This document shows, piece after piece, positions 57,453 to 64,000 of a DNA stretch of 64,000 nucleotides. The number at the start of each line of letters is the position of its first letter. The first letter of the stretch is position 1. The position numbers and the translations under genes were made by a program. The notes below the pieces were generated by a model. It was not told the origin of the DNA. It worked only from the letters and a program-made list of their open reading frames with translations, and made no database searches. This stretch comes from Longimicrobium sp. Its GTDB lineage: Bacteria; Gemmatimonadota; Gemmatimonadetes; Longimicrobiales; Longimicrobiaceae. The DNA is taken from positions 186,001-250,000 of the forward strand of contig NZ_DASVSF010000002.1 of NCBI RefSeq assembly GCF_036388275.1, in the 5' to 3' direction.

Positions 57453-58304
57453 TCAGCGGCGGGGGCGCGGGGGAATACGTCGCGGGTCCCCGCCGCGCTC
57501 GAGGCGGTCGGCAAGCTCGATGAGCGCGGCGAAGGTGTCATCCGCCGGCGCCTCCATGTCGGCCACCTCGATCGGGTCCGCGCCGCCGATGGCGTGCCGC
57601 AGGATGTCCACGGCCTCGCGAAGGGACTGCGCGGCGCGGTTCTCGATGTCCGCCGGCTCCTCGGCGGGCTGCACCGGCTGCGAGGTGATCGCCCATCCCC
57701 CCGCCCGGGCCCGGCGGCGGCGGCGCACGCGGCTCTGGTAGAACTCGCGGCCGCTGTCCGTCAGCACCACCCGCCCGTCTTCGCGCCGAACCAGCCCGCG
57801 CCCCTCCAGCGCCCGCACCACGCGCCCGTCCAGGTCGTCGAACGGCACCGGCGACTCCGCCAACGCCAGCTGGCGCAGCATGTCCTCCTGCGTGGAATTG
57901 AGCATCACCTCGCCGTTCTCGGCGGGTGCATCCGGTTCGGCGGCGGCGGGCGCTGCTTCGGAAGGATGGCTGATGCGCGCGGGCACGGCGGCCGGCGTGG
58001 GCGCGATTCCCTGGTCCAGCGACGACAGCGCGCGGCGGCCGTCGGGAGTGATCACCGCGAACCCGCTGAGGCGCTTGACGTAGCGGCGCATGGCCAGCGT
58101 CCGCAGGGCGTCGGCGTTCAGGCGCGCCTCGGAGGTAGGCGAGCCGCGCTGCGCCAGGTCGCGCAGCAGGGAAATTTCGGCCGTGGAAAGCTCGTCGAAC
58201 ACGGGATCACCGGTATTGATGCGGCGGAACAACTGCGGACAGGAGGTTATTGCCTCCGAAACATACAACGCGGACACGCGTTCGTGCCAGACCATCACGA
58301 TCAT
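57453..58304 (-). CDS. Hypothetical protein with winged-helix-like segments, 283 aa
   Basis: Not assigned to a family. Two segments resemble winged helices: about 35-95 (STAEISLLRDLAQRG...RRYVKRLSGFAVITPDGRRAL) and about 135-190 (STQEDMLRQLALAESPVPFDDLDGRVVRALEGRGLVRREDGRVVLTDSGREFY). An Ala/Pro-rich linker separates them. A basic run RVRRRRRARAGG follows, then an acidic helical tail. A DNA-binding regulator is plausible. ATG 58304 is used; ATG 58295 is also in frame. It is divergent from the DinB gene, 71 nt apart. Confidence 0.65.
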   Translation of the reverse strand: MIVMVWHERVSALYVSEAITSCPQLFRRINTGDPVFDELSTAEISLLRDLAQRGSPTSEARLNADALRTLAMRRYVKRLSGFAVITPDGRRALSSLDQGIAPTPAAVPARISHPSEAAPAAAEPDAPAENGEVMLNSTQEDMLRQLALAESPVPFDDLDGRVVRALEGRGLVRREDGRVVLTDSGREFYQSRVRRRRRARAGGWAITSQPVQPAEEPADIENRAAQSLREAVDILRHAIGGADPIEVADMEAPADDTFAALIELADRLERGGDPRRIPPRPRR

Positions 58305-58375
58305 TGCACCGCTGGCACCCGGACGAGGATATTGCGTGCACTTCCGCCGTCCATCCCTCGGAACCCCGTCCACCG

Positions 58376-58852
58376 ATGAGCACGGACGCCCTTCCCGCAC
58401 AGCTTGCTGAAACCTGGCGCATCCACGACCGCATCAACCGCTACCTGCTGGATGCAGTTCAGCCCGATGCACTCGCGGCCATCGGGCTGACCAAGGGCCG
58501 CAGCGTGGCCGAGCAGTTCGCCCACATCCACAACGTGCGGCTGATGTGGATCAAGGAGGGCGCGCCGGACCTGCTGGACGGCCTGCAGAAGATCGAGAAG
58601 GGCGCGCCGGTGGACCACGCCTCGCTCCGGGCAGCCCTCGAATCCTCCGCGGCGGCGATCGAAACGATGCTGGCTCGCGCCCTGGAGGCGGGAAAGCTGC
58701 GCGGGTTCAAGCCGCACCCGGTGGCCTTCCTGGGATACCTGGTCTCGCACGAGTCCCACCACCGTGGGCAGATCGCCGTGGCGCTCAAGGGCGCCGGGCA
58801 CCCGCTGGACAAGAAGACCGCCTTCGGCCTGTGGGAGTGGGGCGTGAGGTGA
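58376..58852 (+). CDS. DinB-family protein (metal-dependent, possible thiol S-transferase)
   Basis: A four-helix-bundle protein of 158 residues. The metal site of the DinB/YfiT family can be placed: a histidine in the second helix (QFAHIHNVRLMW) and two in the C-terminal helix (SHESHHRGQIAVAL). Members act as bacillithiol or related thiol transferases; the thiol used here is unknown. ATG 58376 is preferred because the product has the typical start (LAETWRIHDRINRYLLDAV). Confidence 0.8.
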   Translation: MSTDALPAQLAETWRIHDRINRYLLDAVQPDALAAIGLTKGRSVAEQFAHIHNVRLMWIKEGAPDLLDGLQKIEKGAPVDHASLRAALESSAAAIETMLARALEAGKLRGFKPHPVAFLGYLVSHESHHRGQIAVALKGAGHPLDKKTAFGLWEWGVR

Positions 58853-58856
58853 CTGC

Positions 58857-58935
58857 GAGGTACCAAGCGGCAAGTACCAAGTGCCCAGGAGACACTTGGT
58901 ACTTGGTACTTGGTACTTGGTACTTGGTACTATCC
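58857..58935. repeat. TACTTGG tandem repeat with inverted arm
   Basis: About five uninterrupted heptamers (TACTTGG) from 58893 to 58930, preceded by the inverse form (GTACCAAG, AAGTACCAAGTGCCC) at 58858-58886. It lies between the convergent DinB and cytochrome genes and can form a long hairpin. Confidence 0.85.
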
Positions 58936-58937
58936 CC

Positions 58938-59843
58938 TCACCTGCCGCCCTCAGCCTTCGCGGGCACCGTCTGCAAATACGCCCAGAGCGCCCGCAGTTC
59001 CACGTCGTTCATCTGGCCGAACGCTTTCCAGGGCATCCGCGGGTCGATCAGCGTGCCGTCCGGGCGCTTGCCGGTGCGCATGGCGCGGAGGAAGTCGGCC
59101 TCCGTCCACGTTCCCAGGCCGGTGGCGCGGTCCGGCGTCAGGTTGGCGGACGGCTTCCAGTCCGCCGGCTCGCCCGGACCCTTGCCGCCCGACAGCCCGG
59201 GCCCGTGGCAGCCGGTGCACACCCCGGCTACCTTGGCGCCGTACTCGGCCGTGGGCGCCGGCTGCACCTGCACCCGCGGTGCGTCGTGGTCGATCACTTC
59301 GGCCGCCAGGGGAAGCACCCCGCCAGCTACCAGCGCGCGCCCCAGGGGCCAGACGGCGTTCGCGGGCGTCTCGCGGTCCACCGGCGGCAGGGTGCGCAGG
59401 TAGGCCACCAGCGCCGCTACGTCGGCGTCGGTGAGGCCCTGGAACTCCTGGCTGGGCATGAGCAGCAGCGGCCGCCCGTCCGATCCCACGCCGTGCAGGA
59501 TGGCGCGCGCCCACGCGTCGTCCGTCGCGTAGCGGGCGCCCACGCCGCCCTTGCCGCGCGTGAGGTTGCTGCCGGAGATGCGTCCCACGGGGAACTGGTC
59601 CACCAGCGTGTTTCCGCCCATGTCCGCGCCGTGGCAGTCGTTGCAGCCGCGGATGGTCGCCTGCCGCTTGCCTTCCGCGATCAGCGCGGCGTTCGGCGTC
59701 ACCGCGGCAATGGGTGCGCGGACGTGGCCGTAGTCCTTGCGCATCTTGGCCTCGGCCACGCCGTACGCGGCGCCGACCGCCACGATCACCAGCACCAGCA
59801 GCCCCCCGCCGATGCGCAGCCCCCACTTCACTATCCGTTTCAT
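58938..59843 (-). CDS. Membrane-anchored dihaem cytochrome c
   Basis: A 301-residue electron-transfer protein. An N-terminal helix (about 11-30, GGGLLVLVIVAVGAAYGVA) anchors it in the membrane. Two haem c motifs: CNDCH (67-71) and CTGCH (209-213). Candidate axial methionines are in LLLMPSQEF (Met129) and in PRMPWKAFG near the C-terminus. The repeated layout LTRGKGG...LTDADVAALVAYLRTLP and LTPDRATGLG...ELRALWAYLQTVP shows two homologous cytochrome domains, as in alcohol/aldehyde dehydrogenase subunits. No dehydrogenase gene is adjacent. Confidence 0.88.
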   Translation of the reverse strand: MKRIVKWGLRIGGGLLVLVIVAVGAAYGVAEAKMRKDYGHVRAPIAAVTPNAALIAEGKRQATIRGCNDCHGADMGGNTLVDQFPVGRISGSNLTRGKGGVGARYATDDAWARAILHGVGSDGRPLLLMPSQEFQGLTDADVAALVAYLRTLPPVDRETPANAVWPLGRALVAGGVLPLAAEVIDHDAPRVQVQPAPTAEYGAKVAGVCTGCHGPGLSGGKGPGEPADWKPSANLTPDRATGLGTWTEADFLRAMRTGKRPDGTLIDPRMPWKAFGQMNDVELRALWAYLQTVPAKAEGGR

Positions 59844-60061
59844 CGCCGTACCTGGCTCGTGTCCGTGGCGCGCGTGGCCCACACCATGCGCGCGACACAA
59901 ACATGCAGGGCACGACGCCCGGGCGGATGGGTCGGCCGACCCATCCTCGCGACGAAACGCGGGCGTCCCTTGATCTGAGCCTGGCTCAGGCGAAGATTGC
60001 CCGTGCGAACGGTGGCGGGCGGTTCACCTCGGGCCCTGGGCCCGGACAACGACGGGTGCAC

Positions 60062-61360
60062 ATGAACGGACAGGGACGCAGGGTCGCCATCATCGACGGG
60101 TGCCGTACCCCCTTCGCCAAGTCGGGCACCGACTTCCGCGACGTGTCGGCGGTGGAGCTGGGCAAGGCGTCGGTGCGCGAGCTGATCGCCCGGACGGAGA
60201 TCGACCCGAAGCTGGTGGATCACGTGGTGTACGGCACCGTCGTGCAGTCGGTGCAGGAGCCCAACATTGCCCGCGAGGTCACGCTGGGCGCCGGCATTCC
60301 GCCGACGGTGCCGTCGTTCACCGTGGGGCGGGCCTGCGCCTCCAGCAACCAGGCCATCACCTCCGGCGCCGAGCACATCGCGCTGGGCATGGCCGACGTG
60401 GTCATCGCCGGCGGCGCCGAGTCGCTGACCGACGTGCCCATCCTGTTCTCGCCCGAGATGCGGAACGCGCTGGTGCGCGCCTCCAAGGCCAAGTCGCTGG
60501 GCGAGCGCATCCAAGCCTTCCGCGCCATCCGCCCGCGGCACCTGGCCCCCATCGCCCCCGCCATCGCCGAGCCCACGACCGGGCTTACGATGGGCGAGTC
60601 GGCGGAAAAGATGGCCAAGGAAAACGGCATCACCCGCGAGGCGCAGGACCGCTGGGCCCTGCGCTCGCACCAGCTGGCCGCCGCGGCCACCGAGGACGGC
60701 CGCCTGACGCGCGAGATCGCGCCGTTCTACGTGCCGCCCAAGTTCGACCGCGTGGCGACGACCGACAACGGCGTGCGCGCCGACACCTCGCTCGAAAAGC
60801 TGTCCACGCTCAAGCCCGTGTTCGACCGCCGCTACGGAACGGTGACGGCCGGCAACGCCTCGCCGCTGACGGATGGCGCCTCGGCCGTGCTGCTGATGAG
60901 CGAGGAGAAGGCGAAGGAGCTGGGGCACAAGCCGCTGGGCTTCATCCGCAGCTACGCGTACGCCGCGCTGGACCCCAACGACCAGTTGCTGCAAGGCCCC
61001 GTGTACGCCGCGCCGACCGCGTTCGACCGCGCCGGGCTCACCATGAAGGATATCGGCCTGCTGGAGATCCACGAGGCGTTCGCGGCGCAGGTGCTCAGCA
61101 ACCTGCAGTGGTTCGATTCCGACAAGATCGCTCGCGAGCGGCTGGGGCGCGACAAGGCCATCGGCCTGCCGCCGGAAGACCGGATCAACGTAATGGGCGG
61201 CTCCATCGCCATCGGCCACCCCTTCGGCGCCACCGGCGGGCGCATCACCGTGACCCTGCTGAACGAGATGCGCCGCCGCGGCGAGCAGTTCGGCATGATC
61301 AGCGTCTGCGCCGCTGGCGCCATGGGCTTCGTGATGATCGTCGAAGCCGCGCCCAACTGA
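60062..61360 (+). CDS. fadI: Acetyl-CoA C-acyltransferase, FadI/trifunctional beta-subunit type
   Basis: Thiolase of 432 residues for the last step of beta-oxidation (or the reverse condensation). The acyl-binding nucleophile is Cys92 (GRACASSNQA), the catalytic His386 lies in GHPFGATGGR and the proton-transfer Cys416 in SVCAAGAMG. NGVRADTSLEKLSTLKPVF and the extra loop after residue 120 are typical of the FadI group, which pairs with FadJ. No fadJ is in the window. ATG 60062 is used; the frame is open to 59714. A textbook terminator follows. The 218-nt gap before it shows no feature. Confidence 0.92.
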   Translation: MNGQGRRVAIIDGCRTPFAKSGTDFRDVSAVELGKASVRELIARTEIDPKLVDHVVYGTVVQSVQEPNIAREVTLGAGIPPTVPSFTVGRACASSNQAITSGAEHIALGMADVVIAGGAESLTDVPILFSPEMRNALVRASKAKSLGERIQAFRAIRPRHLAPIAPAIAEPTTGLTMGESAEKMAKENGITREAQDRWALRSHQLAAAATEDGRLTREIAPFYVPPKFDRVATTDNGVRADTSLEKLSTLKPVFDRRYGTVTAGNASPLTDGASAVLLMSEEKAKELGHKPLGFIRSYAYAALDPNDQLLQGPVYAAPTAFDRAGLTMKDIGLLEIHEAFAAQVLSNLQWFDSDKIARERLGRDKAIGLPPEDRINVMGGSIAIGHPFGATGGRITVTLLNEMRRRGEQFGMISVCAAGAMGFVMIVEAAPN

Positions 61361-61382
61361 CCGCAGCCGGATCCACGCCGAC

Positions 61383-61420
61383 AAAGGGCTCCCGCGCGAT
61401 CGCGCGGGAGCCCTTTGTTT
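61383..61420 (+). terminator. Terminator after the thiolase gene
   Basis: Perfect 15-bp stem (AAAGGGCTCCCGCGC and its complement) with a GATC loop, then TGTTTC. It also lies just past the end of the convergent toxin gene and, being symmetric with A and T runs, could serve both. Confidence 0.9.
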
Positions 61421-61710
61421 CATCCTCTCATCCAGCGCCGCGGATCCCGGTGCTGGTGAACGCAGTTAGTGACTATGATTCGCTCGTCCGAAACCTGAAA
61501 TACGATCATATATGGAAACCCATGGACCAGCGCTCGGCGGACCCGGCCAACACGCAGGAATCTCAACGGGTTCTCCCGAAGCGCGCTGATAGTGCTCTCC
61601 ACCGCGTCCAGAAACTCCACGCGTTTTGAGGCGTTTCGCTTCTCGTACCACCGTGCGGCGCGCTCCATCCCTCGTTCAGCCCTCGGACGAATTTCCAGCG
61701 CGCGATTCAC
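61420..61710 (-). CDS. RelE/ParE-family toxin
   Basis: Type II toxin of 96 residues with the ParE outline: LEIRPRAERGMERAARWYEKR, FLDAVESTISALRENPLRF, VRRALVHGFPYMIVFQVSDERIIVTNCVHQHRDPRRW. These toxins act on gyrase (ParE) or mRNA (RelE); the sequence does not decide which. GTG 61710 overlaps the antitoxin stop (GTGA), which couples the genes. Intact. Confidence 0.88.
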   Translation of the reverse strand: MNRALEIRPRAERGMERAARWYEKRNASKRVEFLDAVESTISALRENPLRFLRVGRVRRALVHGFPYMIVFQVSDERIIVTNCVHQHRDPRRWMRG

Positions 61711-62207
61711 TGATCCCCTGCGCGCAGTCGCGCGCGCACGGTTTCCCACGGAATTGACGAGTCCGGATCAGCTGCGTCGGCCTCGATCTCCCGAAGCGAA
61801 TCCGCGATGATCTCATCCGACATCGGAAAGATCCCGCCGTCCTCAAAACCCTGCATCATCACGCTCGCGATCCGAATCCGCTCCTCGGGCGGCATGGCGA
61901 GAAGATGCTGTATCGAGACGTCCGCCTGGTCCGCGCCCCCCGCCGTTTCCGATTGCACCACATCGCTCTCAAGGTACGCACGGAACTGGTCGAGGAACTC
62001 CTCCTTCGGGACGAGGGACGGGTCAGGATCGCCGTCGTCCTCGCAAGGATCATCGAGCTCGCGGCGGGCCTCCGCCATGAGTTCGTCCAGGATCTCCTCA
62101 TCCCGGTCGCCCAAGCTTTTGCGCAGCGCGATGAAGATGCCGAGGCGCTTCTCGTGCGGTTCCGAAAGAAGCGTTTCGTTGGGGATGTCCATCATGATTG
62201 TGGTCAT
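61707..62207 (-). CDS. Long antitoxin with C-terminal addiction-module domain, 166 aa
   Basis: Upstream partner of the ParE-like toxin. The C-terminal 75 residues match addiction-module component proteins (HLLAMPPEERIRIASVMMQGF...SSIPWETVRARLRAG). The N-terminal 90 residues (MTTIMMDIPNETLLSEPHEKRLGIFIALRKS...DDPCEDDGDPDPSL) are extra and very acidic; usual antitoxins of this kind are 70-80 residues. GGAGG lies 7 nt before ATG 62207. The extra domain may provide a second regulatory input. Confidence 0.78.
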   Translation of the reverse strand: MTTIMMDIPNETLLSEPHEKRLGIFIALRKSLGDRDEEILDELMAEARRELDDPCEDDGDPDPSLVPKEEFLDQFRAYLESDVVQSETAGGADQADVSIQHLLAMPPEERIRIASVMMQGFEDGGIFPMSDEIIADSLREIEADAADPDSSIPWETVRARLRAGDQ

Positions 62208-62310
62208 CGGAGATCCTCCACCGCGGCGAGGGCCGCGATCGCTGATGGTTGACGATAACACCGCTGCGGCGCTCTTCCAACTGCTCCGGCCCGCGCGGGT
62301 GAAGCAGAGA

Positions 62311-62406
62311 GAAAGGGAACACCGTGAACACGCCCGAAGGATACTCTCCCAGCGCCGAATCTCCAATACCGCGAGCCGCCACCGCGCGGGCCCATTTCCC
62401 GACATC
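62311..62406. repeat. Direct repeat, copy 1
   Basis: Copy 1 of a roughly 95-bp direct repeat (AACACCGTGAACACG ... GAATCTCCAATACCGCGAGC ... CCCATTTCCCGACAT). The last 50 nt are identical to copy 2 at 62834. The pair brackets the NYN gene remnant. Confidence 0.85.
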
Positions 62407-62424
62407 CACCCCCTGACGACCCGC

Positions 62425-62729
62425 TCAGTCCGCTCGCCGGCCAAGGGCGCAGGTGCGCAGGAACTTCTCGTCCAGCTCACATTGCGTATCGCAGGTTTGC
62501 GCCAGCTGGTCGGTGTGCTTCTGGGCGGGAAGGTGGCACCGGGTCACGCGCTTTCCGCGTGATTGAACGGCACGGACGGCGCGAACGTAGTCCGTGTCGC
62601 CCGCTGGTGCAGCGCCAGGTTGAAGTTGCTGCCGTCGACGAAGATCTCGACCTTGGGCGACCGAGCGGGGGAGGCATTCGAGGTCACGGTCGCAGGCAAA
62701 GTAACGAGGGGTTGCACCATTTCTGGCAC
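62425..62729 (-). pseudogene. Remnant of a NYN-domain (LabA-like) gene with internal deletion
   Basis: One frame gives MPEMVQPLV...KVEIFVDGSNFNLALHQ, the first strand of NYN/PIN-like RNases with the metal-binding Asp (FVDGSN). The next frame gives GDTDYVRAVRAVQSRGKRVTRC and a C-terminal tail, the late (S)GDxDF motif of the same fold. In intact proteins these are about 80 residues apart; here they overlap at 62600-62625. A deletion with frameshift has therefore joined the two ends. The gene cannot encode a working enzyme. It lies between two direct repeats, possibly the products of its insertion. Confidence 0.6.
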
Positions 62730-62833
62730 AACCCCCCGGAGTTACGTACCGACACTGCCCGCAGGCAGGCGGCGACCGTCGTATGTCCAGTTTAACACCC
62801 GGCCACGCGACTGTCAAGGGGGATGTTCTGGCG

Positions 62834-62928
62834 AAAGAGAACATCGTGAACAGGGCAGAAGGATAGCGCGCCGAGGCCGAATCTCCAATACCGCGAGCCG
62901 CCACCGCGCGGGCCCATTTCCCGACATT
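62834..62928. repeat. Direct repeat, copy 2
   Basis: Second copy of the 95-bp repeat. Its final bases (CGACATT) run straight into the -35 box TTGACA of the Rrf2 promoter, so the duplication touches a regulatory region. Confidence 0.85.
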
Positions 62929-62955
62929 GACACACGCGACATTCGCAACTAGACT
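62927..62955 (+). promoter_or_regulatory. Consensus promoter of the Rrf2-family gene
   Basis: TTGACA (62927-62932), 17-nt spacer, TAGACT (62950-62955), 35 nt before the start codon. One of the few consensus-like sigma-70 promoters in the window. Confidence 0.75.
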
Positions 62956-62989
62956 GGTTACAATTCAGCACCCGGAGAGGCCCAGGCGG

Positions 62990-63481
62990 ATGTCGACGAT
63001 CAGCAGCAGGGTGGCGATGGCGGTGCACGTGCTGGCGTTCCTGGCCCGGCGCCGGGGCGAGGCGGTGACATCCGACACCATCGCGGGAAGCGTGAACACC
63101 AACCCTGTCGTAGTACGCCGCCTGATGGGCTCCCTTCGCAACGCCGGGCTGGTGCAGGTGCAGCCGGGGGCACGCGGCGGCGCGCAGCTGGCCCGCGAGC
63201 CGCAGAACATCACCGTGCTCGACGTGTACCGCGCGGTAGAGGAAAAGCCCGACCTGTTTGCGCTGCACGCCGAGCCCAGGGGCGACTGCGACATCGGCGG
63301 AAACATCCGCGGCGTGCTCCGCGGCGTCTTTTGCCGTGCGCACGAAGCCATGCAGCGGGAGCTGGGCGCCGTCACCATCGCCGACGTCTTCCACGACGTC
63401 ACGGGGCGCTCGTGTTGCGGACCGCAGCGGGCGACGGGGGAATGCCGCCAGCCCGCCGGACGGCCGCACGCGGAGGCGTAG
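62990..63481 (+). CDS. Rrf2-family transcriptional regulator
   Basis: Winged-helix regulator of 163 residues. The N-terminal domain (MSTISSRVAMAVHVLAFLARRRGEAVTSDTIAGSVNTNPVVVRRLMGSLRNAGLVQVQPGARGG) is typical Rrf2/YwnA. Cysteines occur at GDCDIGG, VFCRAHE and in the tail (SCCGPQ, GECRQ). They could bind a metal or cluster or sense redox stress, but spacing differs from IscR/NsrR. It stands 119 nt before the MFS gene on the same strand and may control it. AGGCGG lies just before ATG 62990. Confidence 0.85.
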   Translation: MSTISSRVAMAVHVLAFLARRRGEAVTSDTIAGSVNTNPVVVRRLMGSLRNAGLVQVQPGARGGAQLAREPQNITVLDVYRAVEEKPDLFALHAEPRGDCDIGGNIRGVLRGVFCRAHEAMQRELGAVTIADVFHDVTGRSCCGPQRATGECRQPAGRPHAEA

Positions 63482-63600
63482 CGCGTGCTCTTCCGCGTGG
63501 CACCAGTCTCGCGCCTGCGCGCCGCTCCACGAGAGGGCAAAGTGCCGCGTCAGCCCACGGGTGACGCGGGTTTCGACGGTCCGATGAAAGCAACGATCTG

Positions 63601-64000
63601 ATGATAAAGCGCGCCGCCGGGGCGTTTACCGGGCGTGAGTGGGGCTTGCTGGGAATTCTGCTGGCCGTGCAGTTCTGCCACATCCTGGACTTCGTGCTGA
63701 TCATGCCGCTGGGCCCCATGCTCATGCGGTCGCTGGACGCGTCGGCCAAGGAGTTCGGGCTGCTGGTGTCGGCGTACACGTTCAGCGCGGCCATCACGGG
63801 GCTGGTGGCGTCGGCCTACATGGACCGCTTCGACCGCAAGCGGATGCTGATGGTGCTGCTGGCCGGCTTCGGCGTGGGAACGCTGCTGTGCGGCCTGGTA
63901 GACTCGTACGCGACGCTGATGGCCGCGCGCGTGGTGGCCGGCGGGTTCGGCGGGGTGCTGGCGGGCGTGGTGTTCGCCATCGTGGGCGACCAGATTCGCC
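63601..64000 (+). CDS. MFS transporter, N-terminal part (runs off window)
   Basis: First 133 residues of a major facilitator permease. Four membrane helices are visible (WGLLGILLAVQFCHILDFVLIMPLG; FGLLVSAYTFSAAITGLVASAYM; RMLMVLLAGFGVGTLLCGLV; AARVVAGGFGGVLAGVVFAIVGD). The conserved loop DRFDRKR between helices 2 and 3 is the MFS motif A. The order resembles sugar or drug efflux (AraJ/DHA1-like) transporters. The substrate is unknown; regulation by the upstream Rrf2 protein is plausible. Confidence 0.86.
   Translation, partial: MIKRAAGAFTGREWGLLGILLAVQFCHILDFVLIMPLGPMLMRSLDASAKEFGLLVSAYTFSAAITGLVASAYMDRFDRKRMLMVLLAGFGVGTLLCGLVDSYATLMAARVVAGGFGGVLAGVVFAIVGDQIR

Noticed and set aside
58857..58935. 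Possible CRISPR array
   Set aside because: The repeat unit is a 7-nt tandem without spacers, and no cas gene is nearby.

Overview
The window is very GC-rich bacterial chromosome, with GTG/TTG starts and long shadow ORFs on the opposite strand. Short palindromic repeats of several families fill most large intergenic gaps. Gene content is diderm: Omp-type beta-barrel, many lipoproteins, AmpG/NagZ/MurQ muropeptide recycling, Slt-type lytic transglycosylases, PilT. With the repeat style this suggests a Gemmatimonadota/Longimicrobium-like soil bacterium; that placement is inference. No tRNA, rRNA, CRISPR array, insertion sequence or integrase gene was seen.

Layout. 1-4.1 kb: N-terminal part of rho (minus), an M50 site-2 protease, a small hypothetical, and a histidine kinase overlapping a DapA-family aldolase. 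4.2-15.1 kb: secreted M14 and M24 peptidases, a hypothetical, an SLT transglycosylase, a large 7TM-PAS-GAF histidine kinase, and a desaturase/GNAT pair. 15.6-18.7 kb: one 997-residue protein joining a gluzincin-like domain, a TolB-type propeller and an outer-membrane barrel. 19.2-28.8 kb: a peptidoglycan-recycling neighbourhood on the minus strand (amidase, AmpG, NagZ, HEAT lipoprotein, AnmK, unknown 157-residue protein, MurQ), divergent from gamma-glutamyltransferase. 31 kb: a DUF559 nuclease-like gene framed by about 78-bp inverted repeats that also occur alone elsewhere. 31.7-42.7 kb: histidine kinase, lipoproteins, TPR protein, YhaV/PrlF toxin-antitoxin, HTH-nucleotidyltransferase, Slt70-like transglycosylase, M15-LysM protein, GDSL hydrolase.

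43.0-47.2 kb is the most unusual part: lower-GC genes, all on the plus strand, each followed by an imperfect palindrome with integron attC features (outermost boxes RYYYAAC and GTTRRRY, for example GCCTAAC...GTTAGGC). I read it as a chromosomal integron cassette array without a visible integrase (a CALIN). It carries an HNH nuclease, a caspase-like protein, a HEPN-like protein, an unknown, a K+-channel-like protein and a lipoprotein.

47.8-57.4 kb: a patatin divergent from a suf operon (sufC-sufB-sufD-Rieske-sufS-[S24-like]-[degenerate PilB/GspE-like]-pilT-sufU) behind a strong palindromic operator. 57.4-64 kb: hypothetical/DinB pair, dihaem cytochrome c, FadI-type thiolase, a ParE-type toxin with a long antitoxin, a decayed NYN gene between two direct repeats, an Rrf2 regulator with a clear promoter, and the start of an MFS transporter.

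Working links. The amidase, lytic transglycosylases, AmpG, NagZ, AnmK and MurQ form an almost complete route from wall fragments to GlcNAc-6-phosphate. The suf block builds Fe-S clusters for the Rieske protein and other clients. The repeats and attC sites are the signs of genome mobility.
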